NCBI GenBank assembly: GCA_013112555.1
Contig: JABFGK010000001.1
Coordinates: forward strand, 372,001-436,000
Direction: 5' to 3'
Length of the DNA: 64,000 nucleotides
Source of the DNA: Planctomycetota bacterium
GTDB lineage: Bacteria; Planctomycetota; Phycisphaerae; Phycisphaerales; UBA5793
Part shown: in pieces, positions 8,300 through 17,822 of the stretch
Layout of the letters: every line of letters begins with the position of its first letter
How positions within the stretch are numbered: position 1 is the stretch's first letter
Made by a program: the position numbers and the translations under genes
Notes under the pieces: generated by a model
Database searches by the model: none
What the model was told of the DNA's origin: nothing
Seen by the model: only the letters and a program-made list of their open reading frames with translations

Positions 8300-10456
8300 G
8301 TGACGCTTGAATCAATGCAACCCATGCTGAGCGAACTGAGCGTCCTGCTCGTGCCGGCGACCGCGCACGGGGGCGGTGCTGCGTCACATGGTGCGGCTGC
8401 GGTCTCGGAGGCCATTGCTGCCGGACCGTGGTTTGCCATGTTCATCCCGCTGTTCCCACTCCTGGCAGCCGTTGTCTGCGGCTTGTTTGCCTTTACGCGT
8501 CGCTACGACCCGAAGCGCAGCAAGATCCCCGGATGGTGCTGCGTACTCGGCTTGCTCCTGTCGTTTGTCACGTCGGTGGCCGTGATCAGCCGGATCGGGC
8601 ACGACACGCTGCAGGTGACGATCTTCGAGTGGATTGCCAGCGGATCGCTGCAGGCAGATTTCGCGTTCTATCTCGACCCCCTCACGTCGATCATGTTGCT
8701 CGTGGTGACCGGGATCTCGACGCTGGTTGCCCTGTATGCCAGCGAGTACATGTCCGGCGACCGGGGATATGCGCGATTCTTTGCGTTCATCGGCATGTTC
8801 GTCTTTGCGATGACCTGCCTCATTCTGGCTGACAACTTGGTATTGCTCTATCTCGGGTGGGAAGGCGTCGGGCTCTGCTCCTACCTGCTGATCGGGTTCT
8901 ACTACGAGAAACCGTCGGCTGTGGCCGCTGCCAAGAAGGCGTTCATCGTCAACCGGATCGGCGACCTCGGTTTTGCACTGGGCATCATGCTGACGTATAT
9001 GGAGTTCGGAACGGTCGAATTCGCCCCGCTCTTTCAGGCACTGAGCGGCCACTCGCCGGAAAGCGTCTCGGGCTCGGTTCAGATCATCCCCTTCCTGCTC
9101 ATGCTTGGTGCGTTCGGCAAGAGTGCCCAGTTGCCGCTGTACGTCTGGCTGCCGGATGCGATGGAAGGCCCGACGCCGGTGTCGGCACTCATTCACGCTG
9201 CCACGATGGTGACGGCCGGCGTGTACATGATCGCCCGGTTGGCCCCGCTGTTCGTCCTCAGCCCGTATGCGCTCCCGACCGTTGCCTGGATCGGTGGTCT
9301 GACAGCCCTGTTTGCGGCCACCATCGGCATGGCCCAGTACGACATGAAACGGATTTTTGCGTATTCAACGGTGTCCCAACTTGGATACATGTTCATGGGC
9401 ATCGGCGTGCTCAGCGCAACCGGGGCCGTGTTCCATCTGTTTACCCATGCCTTCTTCAAGGCATTGCTGTTCCTCGGCTCCGGGGCCGTCATGCACGGCT
9501 TTGCCGGCCAACTGGACATCCGGCGTATTTCCGGCCTGCGAAAGGTCAAGGGCTGGGGCGTCGTGACATGGACCATGCTCGTCGGGTGCCTCGCACTGGC
9601 CGGCTTCCCGTTCCTGTCCGGCTTCTTCTCGAAGGACACGATTCTCGCACAGGCGTTCGTGACACCCGGCTACGGCTTCACAATACTCGGGTTCATGGGG
9701 CTGTTCACCGCGTTGCTGACGGCCTACTACACCTTCCGCCTGTTCTTCCGAGTGTTTCTCGGCCCGCAGCGGTACGAACCGGGCGACGAGCATCATGCAG
9801 ACGATGATGGCGGCCACGGGCATGAGGCCGAGCATTTCCATCCCCATGCACCGGGCTGGGCAATCAACCTTGTTCTCACCATTCTCGCCCTCGGGGCTGC
9901 CTTCTCCGGATACGTTGGCGTCTTCGGTGGCGAAGAACACGGGTGGTTCGGCGGGATGATGCACGCCTCGACCGGGAATGCCGTCACGGAATCGCTGGCT
10001 GCGTCACATGGGGCAGACGGTCATGCTGCCGGGGAGGCAGCCGGCTTCTGGGCTGACCCGCACAAGTGGATGATGGCGGTATCGGCTGTCATCGGATTGG
10101 TCGGCATCCTTATTGCCTGGTACTTCCATCTGTTGAATCGTCAGGCAGCAGACCGGCTCAAGGAACGGGTCCGCCCGATCGCGGTCCTGCTCGAGAATAA
10201 GTGGTATGTCGATGAAGGCTATGACATTCTGATTCGCAAGCCGCTTCGTATGGCCGGCTATGTGTTCTATCTCATCGGCGACACCATCATTATCAACGGG
10301 CTGGTGGCCCTGGGTGGTGCCATCCCGCGGCTCATCGGTTCCACCATCAAGCCGATGCAGCGTGGTATTCTGCATGGCTACGGACTCGGCATGGCTGCCG
10401 GATTGTGTGCTGTGCTTGCCATCATGTGGTGGCTCATTCAAGTGGGAGTGACCTGA
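8300..10456 (+). CDS. nuoL: NADH-quinone oxidoreductase subunit L
   Basis: Largest antiporter-like subunit of complex I, with about 16 membrane helices and a long C-terminal lateral helix (residues ~600-718). Motifs include WEGVGLCSYLLIGFYYE, PLYVWLPDAMEGPTPVSALIHAATMV and the lysine/histidine-bearing FHLFTHAFFKALLFL. The start is GTG at 8300. It is longer (718 residues) than the usual 610-650. Part of the excess is a His/Asp-rich loop around residue 500 (DEHHADDDGGHGHEAEHFHPHAP), which could bind metal but is typical of surface loops in some NuoL proteins. It is followed by nuoM after 3 bases. Confidence 0.95.
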   Translation: MTLESMQPMLSELSVLLVPATAHGGGAASHGAAAVSEAIAAGPWFAMFIPLFPLLAAVVCGLFAFTRRYDPKRSKIPGWCCVLGLLLSFVTSVAVISRIGHDTLQVTIFEWIASGSLQADFAFYLDPLTSIMLLVVTGISTLVALYASEYMSGDRGYARFFAFIGMFVFAMTCLILADNLVLLYLGWEGVGLCSYLLIGFYYEKPSAVAAAKKAFIVNRIGDLGFALGIMLTYMEFGTVEFAPLFQALSGHSPESVSGSVQIIPFLLMLGAFGKSAQLPLYVWLPDAMEGPTPVSALIHAATMVTAGVYMIARLAPLFVLSPYALPTVAWIGGLTALFAATIGMAQYDMKRIFAYSTVSQLGYMFMGIGVLSATGAVFHLFTHAFFKALLFLGSGAVMHGFAGQLDIRRISGLRKVKGWGVVTWTMLVGCLALAGFPFLSGFFSKDTILAQAFVTPGYGFTILGFMGLFTALLTAYYTFRLFFRVFLGPQRYEPGDEHHADDDGGHGHEAEHFHPHAPGWAINLVLTILALGAAFSGYVGVFGGEEHGWFGGMMHASTGNAVTESLAASHGADGHAAGEAAGFWADPHKWMMAVSAVIGLVGILIAWYFHLLNRQAADRLKERVRPIAVLLENKWYVDEGYDILIRKPLRMAGYVFYLIGDTIIINGLVALGGAIPRLIGSTIKPMQRGILHGYGLGMAAGLCAVLAIMWWLIQVGVT

Positions 10457-10459
10457 CCC

Positions 10460-12178
10460 ATGCTGTTGGCCTTACTGCTCATTCCGCTGGTGACGGCGAT
10501 CGCCGTGGCGGCCGCTCCTGAAAAACAGGCGCGGGCGCTGGCCCTGTGTGGTACGCTCGTCGGGCTCTTGCTGAGCATCGTGATTGCCGTCCAGTTCAAC
10601 TATCAGGACGCCGGTCTGATGCAGATGCCGATGTCGATTGCCTGGTACGACACGTTCGGCCTGAATCTGTCACTCGGGATCGACTCGATCTCGCTCGTGC
10701 TGATCCTGCTGACCACGTTCCTGTTGCCGCTGACAATCCTCGGCTCGTTTACGGCCGTGACGCAGCGCGCCAAGGAGTTCTTTGCCTGGCTGTGTATTCT
10801 TGAGGCGGCCATGCTCGGTGTGTTTGCCGCCCGCGACCTGATCGTTTTCTATGTCTGTTTCGAGTTCACGCTGATTCCGATGTACTTCCTGATTGCCGTG
10901 TATGGAAGTGCGAATCGGGCCAAGGCATCGATCTGGTTCTTCCTCTACACATTTACAGGGTCGATCATCACGTTGGCCGGGCTGGTGTATGTCGCCTGGG
11001 CCTACCAGATGAGTCCCGAGGGCACTGGCAACTGGACGTTTGACATTGCCACGCTGACGGCCTTCTGCAGTGAGCATATGACCGCGGCTCAGCAGGGGTG
11101 GGTGCTATTGGCATTGTGCTGTGGCTTTGCAGTGAAGGTGCCGCTGTTCCCGGTGCACACCTGGCTGCCGCTGGCGCATACCGAGGCCCCGACGGCCGGC
11201 TCCGTCGTCCTGGCAGCCGTGCTGCTGAAACTCGGCACCTACGGCCTGTTCCGCTTTGCCGTCCCCATGTGCCCGCTGGCAATCACGACCTATGCACCGT
11301 TGCTTGCAGTCCTGTGCATCATCGGCATCCTGTACGGGGCGCTGATCTGCTGGGTGCAGACCGATGTCAAGAAGTTGATTGCCTACTCATCGGTGAGCCA
11401 CCTCGGCTTCTGCGTGCTCGGCCTGATCGCACTGACGTCGATCGGCATCAGCGGCTCGGTTGCCTACATGATCAACCACGGCCTGTCGACCGGGGCGCTG
11501 TTCCTCTGCATCGGCATGATCTACGAACGCTACCACACGCGAGCGATGGACGACTACAGCGGACTGGCGAAGGTCATGCCGGTCTGGGCCACGTTCACCG
11601 TCTTCTTTATCCTCTCCAGTGTCGGCTTGCCCGGACTCAACGGGTTTATCGGTGAGTTTCTGTGTCTCGTCGGGACGTTTATCTCCGGCGATGGGGCGAA
11701 CCCCGGCACTCTGGGACCGATGTATGCTGCGATTGCCGGCTTCGGCATGATCCTGGCTGCCATCTACCTGCTGTATCTGGCCGGCCGCGTCCTGTTCGGC
11801 CCGTTGAAGTTGCCTGACACGCATCATCACGGGCATGATGATAAAGGGGACGACCACGCAGCCCCGACCTTGCCGCAGGATCTGACCGGTCGCGAAGTGC
11901 TGGTCCTCGTCCCGATCGCAGTGGCCTGCATCGTACTGGGCGTGAAGCCCGGTGTGTTGCTTGCGCCGATTGCAGCCCCCATCGAGCAGATGGTCTCCGC
12001 CGTGTCTGAGGCTCACACACGCCATGCTGCCCTCCTGATTGACGGGGCGCCGCCCGGGCTCCCGCCTGCGGAGGATGATGAGGCCGCATTGGCATCGGCA
12101 GAGCCGATGAGTCGAGACATTGATACGACAGACAATCGACCTTCCGAACTCGGCCGGAAGGAGGGCCTGGGACAATGA
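10460..12178 (+). CDS. nuoM: NADH-quinone oxidoreductase subunit M
   Basis: Second antiporter-like complex I subunit, 572 residues with about 14 helices. The family blocks FYVCFEFTLIPMYFLI (with the conserved proton-path Glu) and PLFPVHTWLPLAHTEAPTAGSVVLAAVLLKLGTYG are unambiguous. The C-terminal soluble tail is extended, with a His/Asp stretch (DTHHHGHDDKGDDH) and an acidic end. The stop codon overlaps the nuoN start (ATGA), indicating translational coupling. Confidence 0.95.
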   Translation: MLLALLLIPLVTAIAVAAAPEKQARALALCGTLVGLLLSIVIAVQFNYQDAGLMQMPMSIAWYDTFGLNLSLGIDSISLVLILLTTFLLPLTILGSFTAVTQRAKEFFAWLCILEAAMLGVFAARDLIVFYVCFEFTLIPMYFLIAVYGSANRAKASIWFFLYTFTGSIITLAGLVYVAWAYQMSPEGTGNWTFDIATLTAFCSEHMTAAQQGWVLLALCCGFAVKVPLFPVHTWLPLAHTEAPTAGSVVLAAVLLKLGTYGLFRFAVPMCPLAITTYAPLLAVLCIIGILYGALICWVQTDVKKLIAYSSVSHLGFCVLGLIALTSIGISGSVAYMINHGLSTGALFLCIGMIYERYHTRAMDDYSGLAKVMPVWATFTVFFILSSVGLPGLNGFIGEFLCLVGTFISGDGANPGTLGPMYAAIAGFGMILAAIYLLYLAGRVLFGPLKLPDTHHHGHDDKGDDHAAPTLPQDLTGREVLVLVPIAVACIVLGVKPGVLLAPIAAPIEQMVSAVSEAHTRHAALLIDGAPPGLPPAEDDEAALASAEPMSRDIDTTDNRPSELGRKEGLGQ

Positions 12179-13821
12179 TGACCGACCGAATTGCCAGTCT
12201 CTGGCCTGAAATCGTCCTGTTTATTACCTTGAGCATCGTGATTCTGCTTGGATTGTCACCGCAGGCGCAATGGCGCCGCCTGACCCATTGGATCACCGGG
12301 CTCGGGTTGGCCATTGCACTTCTGCTATCCCTGTATGCCCCGGAAGTGACCGGCTTGCCGGTGCCGGCACTGGCTCAGTTTATCAAACCGGCGGCATGCA
12401 TCATGGGCCTGCTGCTGTTGCTGGGCATGAGTGCCGTTGACGATCGCCTCGAGACGAGGCTGGCACAGGGCCTGAAGTTTGATCCACTGCTGACAACCCG
12501 AGGCGAGTTCCTCGCGTTCTTCCTGCTGTCGCTGATCGGCCTGATGCTGTGCACCAGCGCCACCGACCTCATCTGGCTGTTCCTCGCACTCGAACTGACG
12601 AGCCTGCCGACCTATGTCATGGTTGCCAGCAGCCGAATGAAGAATGTCGGGCACGAAGCCGCCGTCAAGTACTTCTTCCTCGGCGCGCTGTCCGCCGCGA
12701 TCTTCCTGTATGGCTTTGCCCTCCTGTACGGTGCCACCGGTTCGTTGCACCTGGATGAGATTCGCGCGGCCCTCGTCGCGCAGTATGAGGAAACCGGATC
12801 GGTCAGCGTGCTCGGCCTGATGGGCGTGATCCTGTCAGTGGTCGGTATTTCGTTCAAGATCGCAGCCGTCCCGATGCACTTTTATACCGCTGACGTGTAT
12901 GAAGGCGCAGCCACACCGGTCAGTGCATTCCTTGCCTTCGTCCCCAAGACAGCCGGGTTCGTCTCGATCATGTTGCTCGGCGGGATGATTGTCGGGCTGG
13001 GTGAAGATGGGCAGACCTGGCCCGAGGCGTTCCGCGTTCTACTGTGGGTGATTGCCGTCGTGACGATGACGGTCGGCAATACGATGGCGTTGCTGCAAAG
13101 CAGCGTGAAGCGCATCCTGGCGTACAGTTCGATCGCGCACAGTGGGTATGTGCTTATCGGGATCATTGCCGGCCCGGGTCTGTGGGCAGCCGGCACCGGC
13201 GCCGCAGCCGATAGCAGCATCCTGACATCCAACGGCTTCGGGGCTGTCGTGTTTTACCTGCTGGCCTATGGCGTGATGAACCTGGGCGCCTTTCTGGTCC
13301 TGGCGTGTCTTCACGACCCTGAGCGCCACCAGGATCTCGAATCGCTCGATGATCTGTCGGGAATTTCCCGTCGCCACCCGTGGTTGGCCGGTGCGATGGC
13401 CGTCTGTTCACTGTCCCTGCTCGGTCTGCCGCCGTTGATCGGCTTCTTCGGCAAGTTGTATCTGTTCTCAGCAGGCGTCTCGGCCGGCGAAATCCCGCTG
13501 GTTGTGATTGCGGGTCTCAACAGTGCCATCAGCGCGTGGTATTACCTGAAACTGGCCGGCCTGCCGTGGCTTGGCCAGCCTTCTGCCGTCACCGACCGCC
13601 TCGTCCCGACACCCTACCTGGGTCGGCCTGCTGCTGCGTTTCTCTCTGCCGTCGGCGTGCTCGTGCTCATGGTGGCCGGCGCGCCCATTATGCGGGCCGG
13701 GAGCGAAGCCACAGCGTGCGACTGGGGTGGCGCAGCGTCTGTGGCAGCGACGACACCATCACCAATCGAGGCAGCCGATCAGCGCCAGTCGATGCTGCCG
13801 CCGGATGATATCGACCCCTGA
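12175..13821 (+). CDS. nuoN: NADH-quinone oxidoreductase subunit N
   Basis: Third antiporter-like complex I subunit, 548 residues, last gene of the operon. It contains LIWLFLALELTSLPTYVMVA with the conserved Glu, AAVKYFFLGALSAAIFLYGFALLYGATGS, and KIAAVPMHFYTADVYEGAATPVSAFLAFVPK with the conserved lysine. The NuoN-type KRILAYSSIAHSGYVLIG block is also present. It overlaps nuoM by 4 bases and is followed after 37 bases by a strong terminator, which fixes the operon end. Confidence 0.95.
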   Translation: MMTDRIASLWPEIVLFITLSIVILLGLSPQAQWRRLTHWITGLGLAIALLLSLYAPEVTGLPVPALAQFIKPAACIMGLLLLLGMSAVDDRLETRLAQGLKFDPLLTTRGEFLAFFLLSLIGLMLCTSATDLIWLFLALELTSLPTYVMVASSRMKNVGHEAAVKYFFLGALSAAIFLYGFALLYGATGSLHLDEIRAALVAQYEETGSVSVLGLMGVILSVVGISFKIAAVPMHFYTADVYEGAATPVSAFLAFVPKTAGFVSIMLLGGMIVGLGEDGQTWPEAFRVLLWVIAVVTMTVGNTMALLQSSVKRILAYSSIAHSGYVLIGIIAGPGLWAAGTGAAADSSILTSNGFGAVVFYLLAYGVMNLGAFLVLACLHDPERHQDLESLDDLSGISRRHPWLAGAMAVCSLSLLGLPPLIGFFGKLYLFSAGVSAGEIPLVVIAGLNSAISAWYYLKLAGLPWLGQPSAVTDRLVPTPYLGRPAAAFLSAVGVLVLMVAGAPIMRAGSEATACDWGGAASVAATTPSPIEAADQRQSMLPPDDIDP

Positions 13822-13858
13822 CTCGACTCGTCCGACATGCTGACACGACACTCATTCC

Positions 13859-13891
13859 AAACCCTCGGAGACACATCCGTGGGTTTTTTTT
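13859..13891 (+). terminator. Rho-independent terminator of the nuo operon
   Basis: An interrupted stem (AAACCC-t-CGGA / TCCG-t-GGGTTT, one T/T mismatch) with a short GACACA loop is followed by a run of eight Ts. It lies 37 bases after the nuoN stop. This is the most canonical terminator in the window. Confidence 0.88.
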
Positions 13892-13958
13892 CACATCCCC
13901 GCCAATCCGGGCACCGTACAATCGGTGTGGATCATTCATCCGGTTGGGAGCGCATCGC

Positions 13959-14984
13959 ATGACCACTCACAATCAGCAATCTCGACGTGACTTCCTTCGT
14001 ATCAGTGCCGGGTCTATTGCCGGCGGGTTGTTTGCCCGCACGCTATCGGCATCAGTCATGACAGCGGCTCAGCAGGATGCCGACGCAGCAGCGGCAGCGC
14101 GCACCATCCCGCAGATTCTGCTGGGCCGAACCGGGCGAACCGTCCCGCGACTTGGGTTCGGCGGGTTCCCGATCGTCCGGCTGAACGAGGAGGATGCGGT
14201 GGGTGTTTTGAACAAGGCGCTCGAATACGGCGTCCGGTACTTCGACACCGCGCCCTCATATGGGAATGGCAAATCGGAAACCTATATCGGTACCGCACTC
14301 AAGGCATCCGGACTGGCGCGCGAGGATCTGTTTGTCGCGACCAAGACGCTGGAGCGCTCTGCGGACGGTGCTCGCCGTGAACTGGAGCAATCACTCAAGC
14401 GGCTCCAGCTTGACTATGTGGATACACTGCAGATCCACGCGGTCCACGATGATGTTGACACCGTTTTCGGTGATACGGCTGTCTACTCGGGCCTGCTGAA
14501 ACTACGTGATGAAGGATTGATTCGGCATCTTGGGATCACCGGCCACGTGAGCCCGCTGTACTTGAACGATGCGATCACGCGCGAGCAGTTTGACACGGCT
14601 TTGGTCCCCATCAATCCGATCGACACGAAGCATCAGTCATTTGTGAAGCACTTCCTGCCGGTGGCCGTCGAGCGCGGCGTGGCCGTCATTGCGATGAAGG
14701 TGTATGCCGGCGGCTCCCTGTTCCAGATACCGGGCCTGAAAGCAAGTGAGTTACTGCGCTATGCCTTGACGCAGAGCGGGGTCGCAGTGGCCGTCCCCGG
14801 TTGCCAGGCGGTGTCGCATGTTGATGAGGCGCATGAGGGTGCGATGACGAATCCACTGGACCTGACTGAGCAGGAACAGGCCGATCTGGTGGAGCGGTGC
14901 GGCCCTCACCAAGGCAAAACGAGCGAATGGTATAAAGAGGCATCGCCATACCAGGAACCTGAACACGGCGCGGGCGGCGGTTAA
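13959..14984 (+). CDS. Tat-exported aldo/keto reductase
   Basis: NAD(P)H-dependent aldo-keto reductase superfamily protein of 341 residues. The ATG at 13959 is chosen (GGGAG upstream) rather than the TTG at 13944. It begins with a twin-arginine signal (SRRDFLRISAGSIAGGLFA). The AKR core starts at LGRTGRTVPRLGFGGFP. Catalytic residues are visible: Asp and Tyr in YFDTAPSYGNGKSE, Lys in FVATKTLE, and His in LQIHAVHD. The C-terminal substrate/cofactor region includes VAVPGCQAV. Exported AKRs of this kind are common in planctomycetes. The substrate is unknown. Confidence 0.87.
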   Translation: MTTHNQQSRRDFLRISAGSIAGGLFARTLSASVMTAAQQDADAAAAARTIPQILLGRTGRTVPRLGFGGFPIVRLNEEDAVGVLNKALEYGVRYFDTAPSYGNGKSETYIGTALKASGLAREDLFVATKTLERSADGARRELEQSLKRLQLDYVDTLQIHAVHDDVDTVFGDTAVYSGLLKLRDEGLIRHLGITGHVSPLYLNDAITREQFDTALVPINPIDTKHQSFVKHFLPVAVERGVAVIAMKVYAGGSLFQIPGLKASELLRYALTQSGVAVAVPGCQAVSHVDEAHEGAMTNPLDLTEQEQADLVERCGPHQGKTSEWYKEASPYQEPEHGAGGG

Positions 14985-14986
14985 TC

Positions 14987-15133
14987 TCAGCCGGCATTCA
15001 GTCCCAATGCCTCATCAATGACGCGCAGGATGGGCCAGGCACCGTGGCTCGTGTTTGAGATCACCGTGATGAGCAGCCCGGTGTCTCGGACCACACACGA
15101 TTTGCGTGTGCGCGCAAGTTCGGCCGCTTCCAT
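14987..15133 (-). CDS. Possible 48-residue small protein
   Basis: The ORF track lists a longer reading frame (14987-15274), whose N-terminal half is the shadow of the neighbouring small membrane protein. From the internal ATG at 15133 the composition becomes protein-like (MEAAELARTRKSCVVRDTG, ending ILRVIDEALGLNAG). That ATG has a strong purine-rich site (AGGGGGAGCG) directly upstream. It lies 22 bases downstream of the 96-residue gene and could be co-transcribed. No domain is recognised. It could be a remnant of a longer gene. Confidence 0.4.
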   Translation of the reverse strand: MEAAELARTRKSCVVRDTGLLITVISNTSHGAWPILRVIDEALGLNAG

Positions 15134-15155
15134 CGCTCCCCCTGGCAGCGCGATT

Positions 15156-15446
15156 CTAGTGCCGCTTCTTCTTTGACTTCGACGTGGCTTTGGCCTGCGA
15201 TCCCTTGCCTGTGCCCTTTTTCTTCCGCGTATAGATGGCGGCGTCAACAGCCGACCACAGGTGGACGACGGCACAGATGTACAGCGAGCCGGGTACGCCC
15301 GCCGTTGCGATCCAGATAAGCACGCCGACGGTGAACAGGACGAGGCCGATGGCCGTCCGCTTCTGAATCGCGATCTGACCGAGCCCCGGGATCACGAGGC
15401 TGGACACGATGGCAAGGATCTTACGAGAACGACGAGTCATCGCCAC
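15156..15446 (-). CDS. Small membrane protein with basic tail (DUF5683/TM2-like)
   Basis: A 96-residue protein with two hydrophobic segments (ILAIVSSLVIPGLGQIAIQ and AIGLVLFTVGVLIWIATAG) and a strongly basic Lys/Arg tail (YTRKKKGTGK to the end). The PGLGQ motif in the first segment resembles the 'P-G-x-G-Q' of small TM2/DUF5683-type membrane proteins. GTG at 15446 is preferred because an AGGAG lies 8 bases upstream; an ATG two codons later is possible. The function of the family is unknown. The tail composition suggests interaction with nucleic acid or acidic lipid, but this is a guess. Confidence 0.7.
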   Translation of the reverse strand: MAMTRRSRKILAIVSSLVIPGLGQIAIQKRTAIGLVLFTVGVLIWIATAGVPGSLYICAVVHLWSAVDAAIYTRKKKGTGKGSQAKATSKSKKKRH

Positions 15447-15516
15447 GATCGGTTCTCCTGTCCTGATGACAGCACATTATCCTCAGTCCGCGACGTTGGG
15501 CAAGTCAGCCACGGTC

Positions 15517-16617
15517 TCACGGCTCCATGTTATCCGGGTCATCCGCTTCCATACATTGGGCCATGAAGGCCAGGATCCGGTCGACGGCGAGGTTGTCGGG
15601 CCGGAGCATGTCGATCAGCATGGAGACGTGATTCTCATTGGGGATCTCGACAATCTCGTGTTCCACGCCCGAGTCCGTCAGCGCAGCCCCGAGGGCGCGT
15701 GCCTCACGTTCCATGTAGTTGCCGAAGCTCGTTTCCTCGTGAATCACCAGAAACGGGGGGGTATCGGCCCGGACCTGCGTGGTGGGGGAGGCATTGGCAA
15801 GGTCCTCATCACGGAAGGGGTTGACCCAGCCCCGGCCAAGTCGAAGTCGACCCCCACGGACTGCGGAACCGGCCTCGCCATCTTCAAAGGCAATCATGGT
15901 ATTGAGCCGTGCCAGGTCGTAAATCCCACTGCTCGGGATGCACCCGGCCACGTCATCGGCAGGGCTCAGATCATGGGGGTCGAGCCATTGAGCATCCGTA
16001 CACAACAAGGCTGCCAGGTGAGCGCCGGCCGAGTGTCCAGACACGAACATGTGGGCCGGGTCATACCCGAAGTCGTCAGCGTGTTGCTTGAGCCAGGCAA
16101 AGGCTGCCGCGCAGTCCTCGACGTGCCCTGGATGCTGCACGCGCGGGCTGAGTCGGTAGTTAATGTTGACAAACGCGATCCCACGATCGGCAAACTGCCT
16201 CGCAATGTAGCCGTACAGGCCGAGCAGATCGTCCTTGTACCCGATCTGCCAGCCACCGCCGTGGATCCACATGATCATCGGTCGGCCGTCGGCCCAGTTC
16301 TCTTCTGCCGGCAGATAGACGTCAAGCAGATGTCGATACCAGTCACGGATCGTCCCGTCGGTGTACAACCGGTTCCGGATGCGACGGGAGCCGTCCAGGA
16401 ACGTGGTGACGTCCTCATCGTCGAACGGCTTGTCCGGTACTGTTGCCTGTGATTCCTGTGCCTGCTCATAGGCGTGCTGGAGCACGTCAGCCGACACCTC
16501 CTGACCCTCCTCCTGTGGCGGCGCTTCCTGCCACGGAATTGGGTTGGGCAGTGCCGGGTCCGTCAGCAGGAGGGCAGCCAGCAGACTATTCATGATGATG
16601 AGTCCGGGGGATCGCAT
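15517..16617 (-). CDS. Exported alpha/beta hydrolase (esterase/lipase, HSL-like)
   Basis: A 366-residue alpha/beta hydrolase with a short N-terminal signal-like segment (LIIMNSLLAALLL). The oxyanion-hole motif HGGGW and the nucleophile elbow GHSAG place it with the hormone-sensitive-lipase/carboxylesterase group. A later Asp and the His in NENHVSM complete a plausible catalytic triad. A Pro/Glu/Gln-rich linker follows the signal. The ATG at 16617 has AAGGAAA upstream. It is divergent from miaA. The natural substrate is unknown; related exported planctomycete enzymes act on acetylated sugars or small esters. Confidence 0.85.
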   Translation of the reverse strand: MRSPGLIIMNSLLAALLLTDPALPNPIPWQEAPPQEEGQEVSADVLQHAYEQAQESQATVPDKPFDDEDVTTFLDGSRRIRNRLYTDGTIRDWYRHLLDVYLPAEENWADGRPMIMWIHGGGWQIGYKDDLLGLYGYIARQFADRGIAFVNINYRLSPRVQHPGHVEDCAAAFAWLKQHADDFGYDPAHMFVSGHSAGAHLAALLCTDAQWLDPHDLSPADDVAGCIPSSGIYDLARLNTMIAFEDGEAGSAVRGGRLRLGRGWVNPFRDEDLANASPTTQVRADTPPFLVIHEETSFGNYMEREARALGAALTDSGVEHEIVEIPNENHVSMLIDMLRPDNLAVDRILAFMAQCMEADDPDNMEP

Positions 16618-16739
16618 CGGTTGTTTCCTTCAATGGCCAGGCACACGTGTATGACTCCTCGGTGCAGTATCCGCCTTCAATCGTGTGAAACACATGAACC
16701 ATCGGATTGCTTCCACATACCATACGACACAGGTGTGAG

Positions 16740-17741
16740 ATGCAACAGATGAACTATACCGCCCAACTTCCGATCGTGGTGATTGTCGGTCCAACTGCAG
16801 GCGGCAAGACTGATTTGTCACTGCGGCTGGCACACGACCTGCCGTTGCCTGTGGATTCCGGGCGCGACGCAACGATCAGTGGGGAAATCGTCAGCGCCGA
16901 CTCCATGCAGGTCTACCGAGGCATGGATATCGGGACTGCCAAACCAACTGTGGCAGAACGCGGCAACGTCCCCCATCATCTGATTGATTGCGTCGATCCC
17001 ACTGAGCCGTTCACGGTCCATGACTGGGTCCGGCAGGCGGAGGTGACGATTGCGAGGCTGCGCGAGCAACAGCGTTGGCCGATCGTGGTGGGTGGGACGA
17101 ATCTGTATGTCAAAGCATTGCTGGAAGGGATGTTTGAGGGCCCACAGCCGGATCCGGTACTCCGGGCTGAGTTGGATGATCTGTCAAATGATCAACTCCA
17201 CGCCAGGCTCAGGCAGGTGGACCCGGCGGCGGGGGAACGAATCCATCGAAACGACCGAAAACGGATGGTCCGGGCGATTGAGGTCCATGCCCAGACCGGT
17301 CAGCCCATCACCGAACTGCAGCAGCAGTGGGGGGATCAGGGGCGCATGAGGCCGGATGCGGTGCTCATCGGCCTGGATTGGCCGACTGAGCAGATCAACC
17401 AGCGCATTAATGCCCGTGTCCGGAAAATGGTCGAAGATGGCTTGTTTGAGGAGGTGCGGGCGTTGCAGGATGGTGGCCTACTGGGTCAGCAGGCAAGCGA
17501 AGCACTTGGCTACAAGCAGGTTCTGGCACATCTGGCCGGTCACTGCACCCTTGAGGAGGCCATTGAGCGGATCAAGATCGAAACCCGCCGTTTTGCACGG
17601 AAACAGCGCACGTGGCTGAAGCGTTTTCGGGTTCTCACACCCTCACTCTGGCTCCCTGCTTCGGATCTCAGCCCGTCTGAATTGGCCGGCCAGGCTGTGC
17701 AATTTGCGGTCGAGAACCTGCAGGAGCGAGCATCCGGCTGA
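16740..17741 (+). CDS. miaA: tRNA dimethylallyltransferase
   Basis: MiaA transfers a dimethylallyl group to N6 of A37 in tRNAs reading UNN codons. The P-loop GPTAGGKTDLSLRL, DSMQVYRGMDIGTAKP and GGTNLYVKALLEG are family signatures; the KRMVRAIEV region and C-terminal KTRRFARKQRTW-like stretch also match. The ATG at 16740 is preferred over 16707, as the family begins a few residues before the P-loop and AGGTG is nearby. At 333 residues the length is normal. The stop is followed by a short CCGGCT/AGCCGG hairpin without a T run. Confidence 0.94.
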   Translation: MQQMNYTAQLPIVVIVGPTAGGKTDLSLRLAHDLPLPVDSGRDATISGEIVSADSMQVYRGMDIGTAKPTVAERGNVPHHLIDCVDPTEPFTVHDWVRQAEVTIARLREQQRWPIVVGGTNLYVKALLEGMFEGPQPDPVLRAELDDLSNDQLHARLRQVDPAAGERIHRNDRKRMVRAIEVHAQTGQPITELQQQWGDQGRMRPDAVLIGLDWPTEQINQRINARVRKMVEDGLFEEVRALQDGGLLGQQASEALGYKQVLAHLAGHCTLEEAIERIKIETRRFARKQRTWLKRFRVLTPSLWLPASDLSPSELAGQAVQFAVENLQERASG

Positions 17742-17822
17742 CAAGCCGGACGTGGTCGTCCGCTTGACCTTGATGCCTCAACTGCTTGAATGTCGCCGAA
17801 CTCCCGGGGGGGAGATTGCGAA

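Noticed and set aside
15409-16452. 347-residue plus-strand ORF opposite the esterase
   Set aside because: It is a shadow of the alpha/beta hydrolase gene, whose GHSAG and HGGGW motifs are clear on the other strand.
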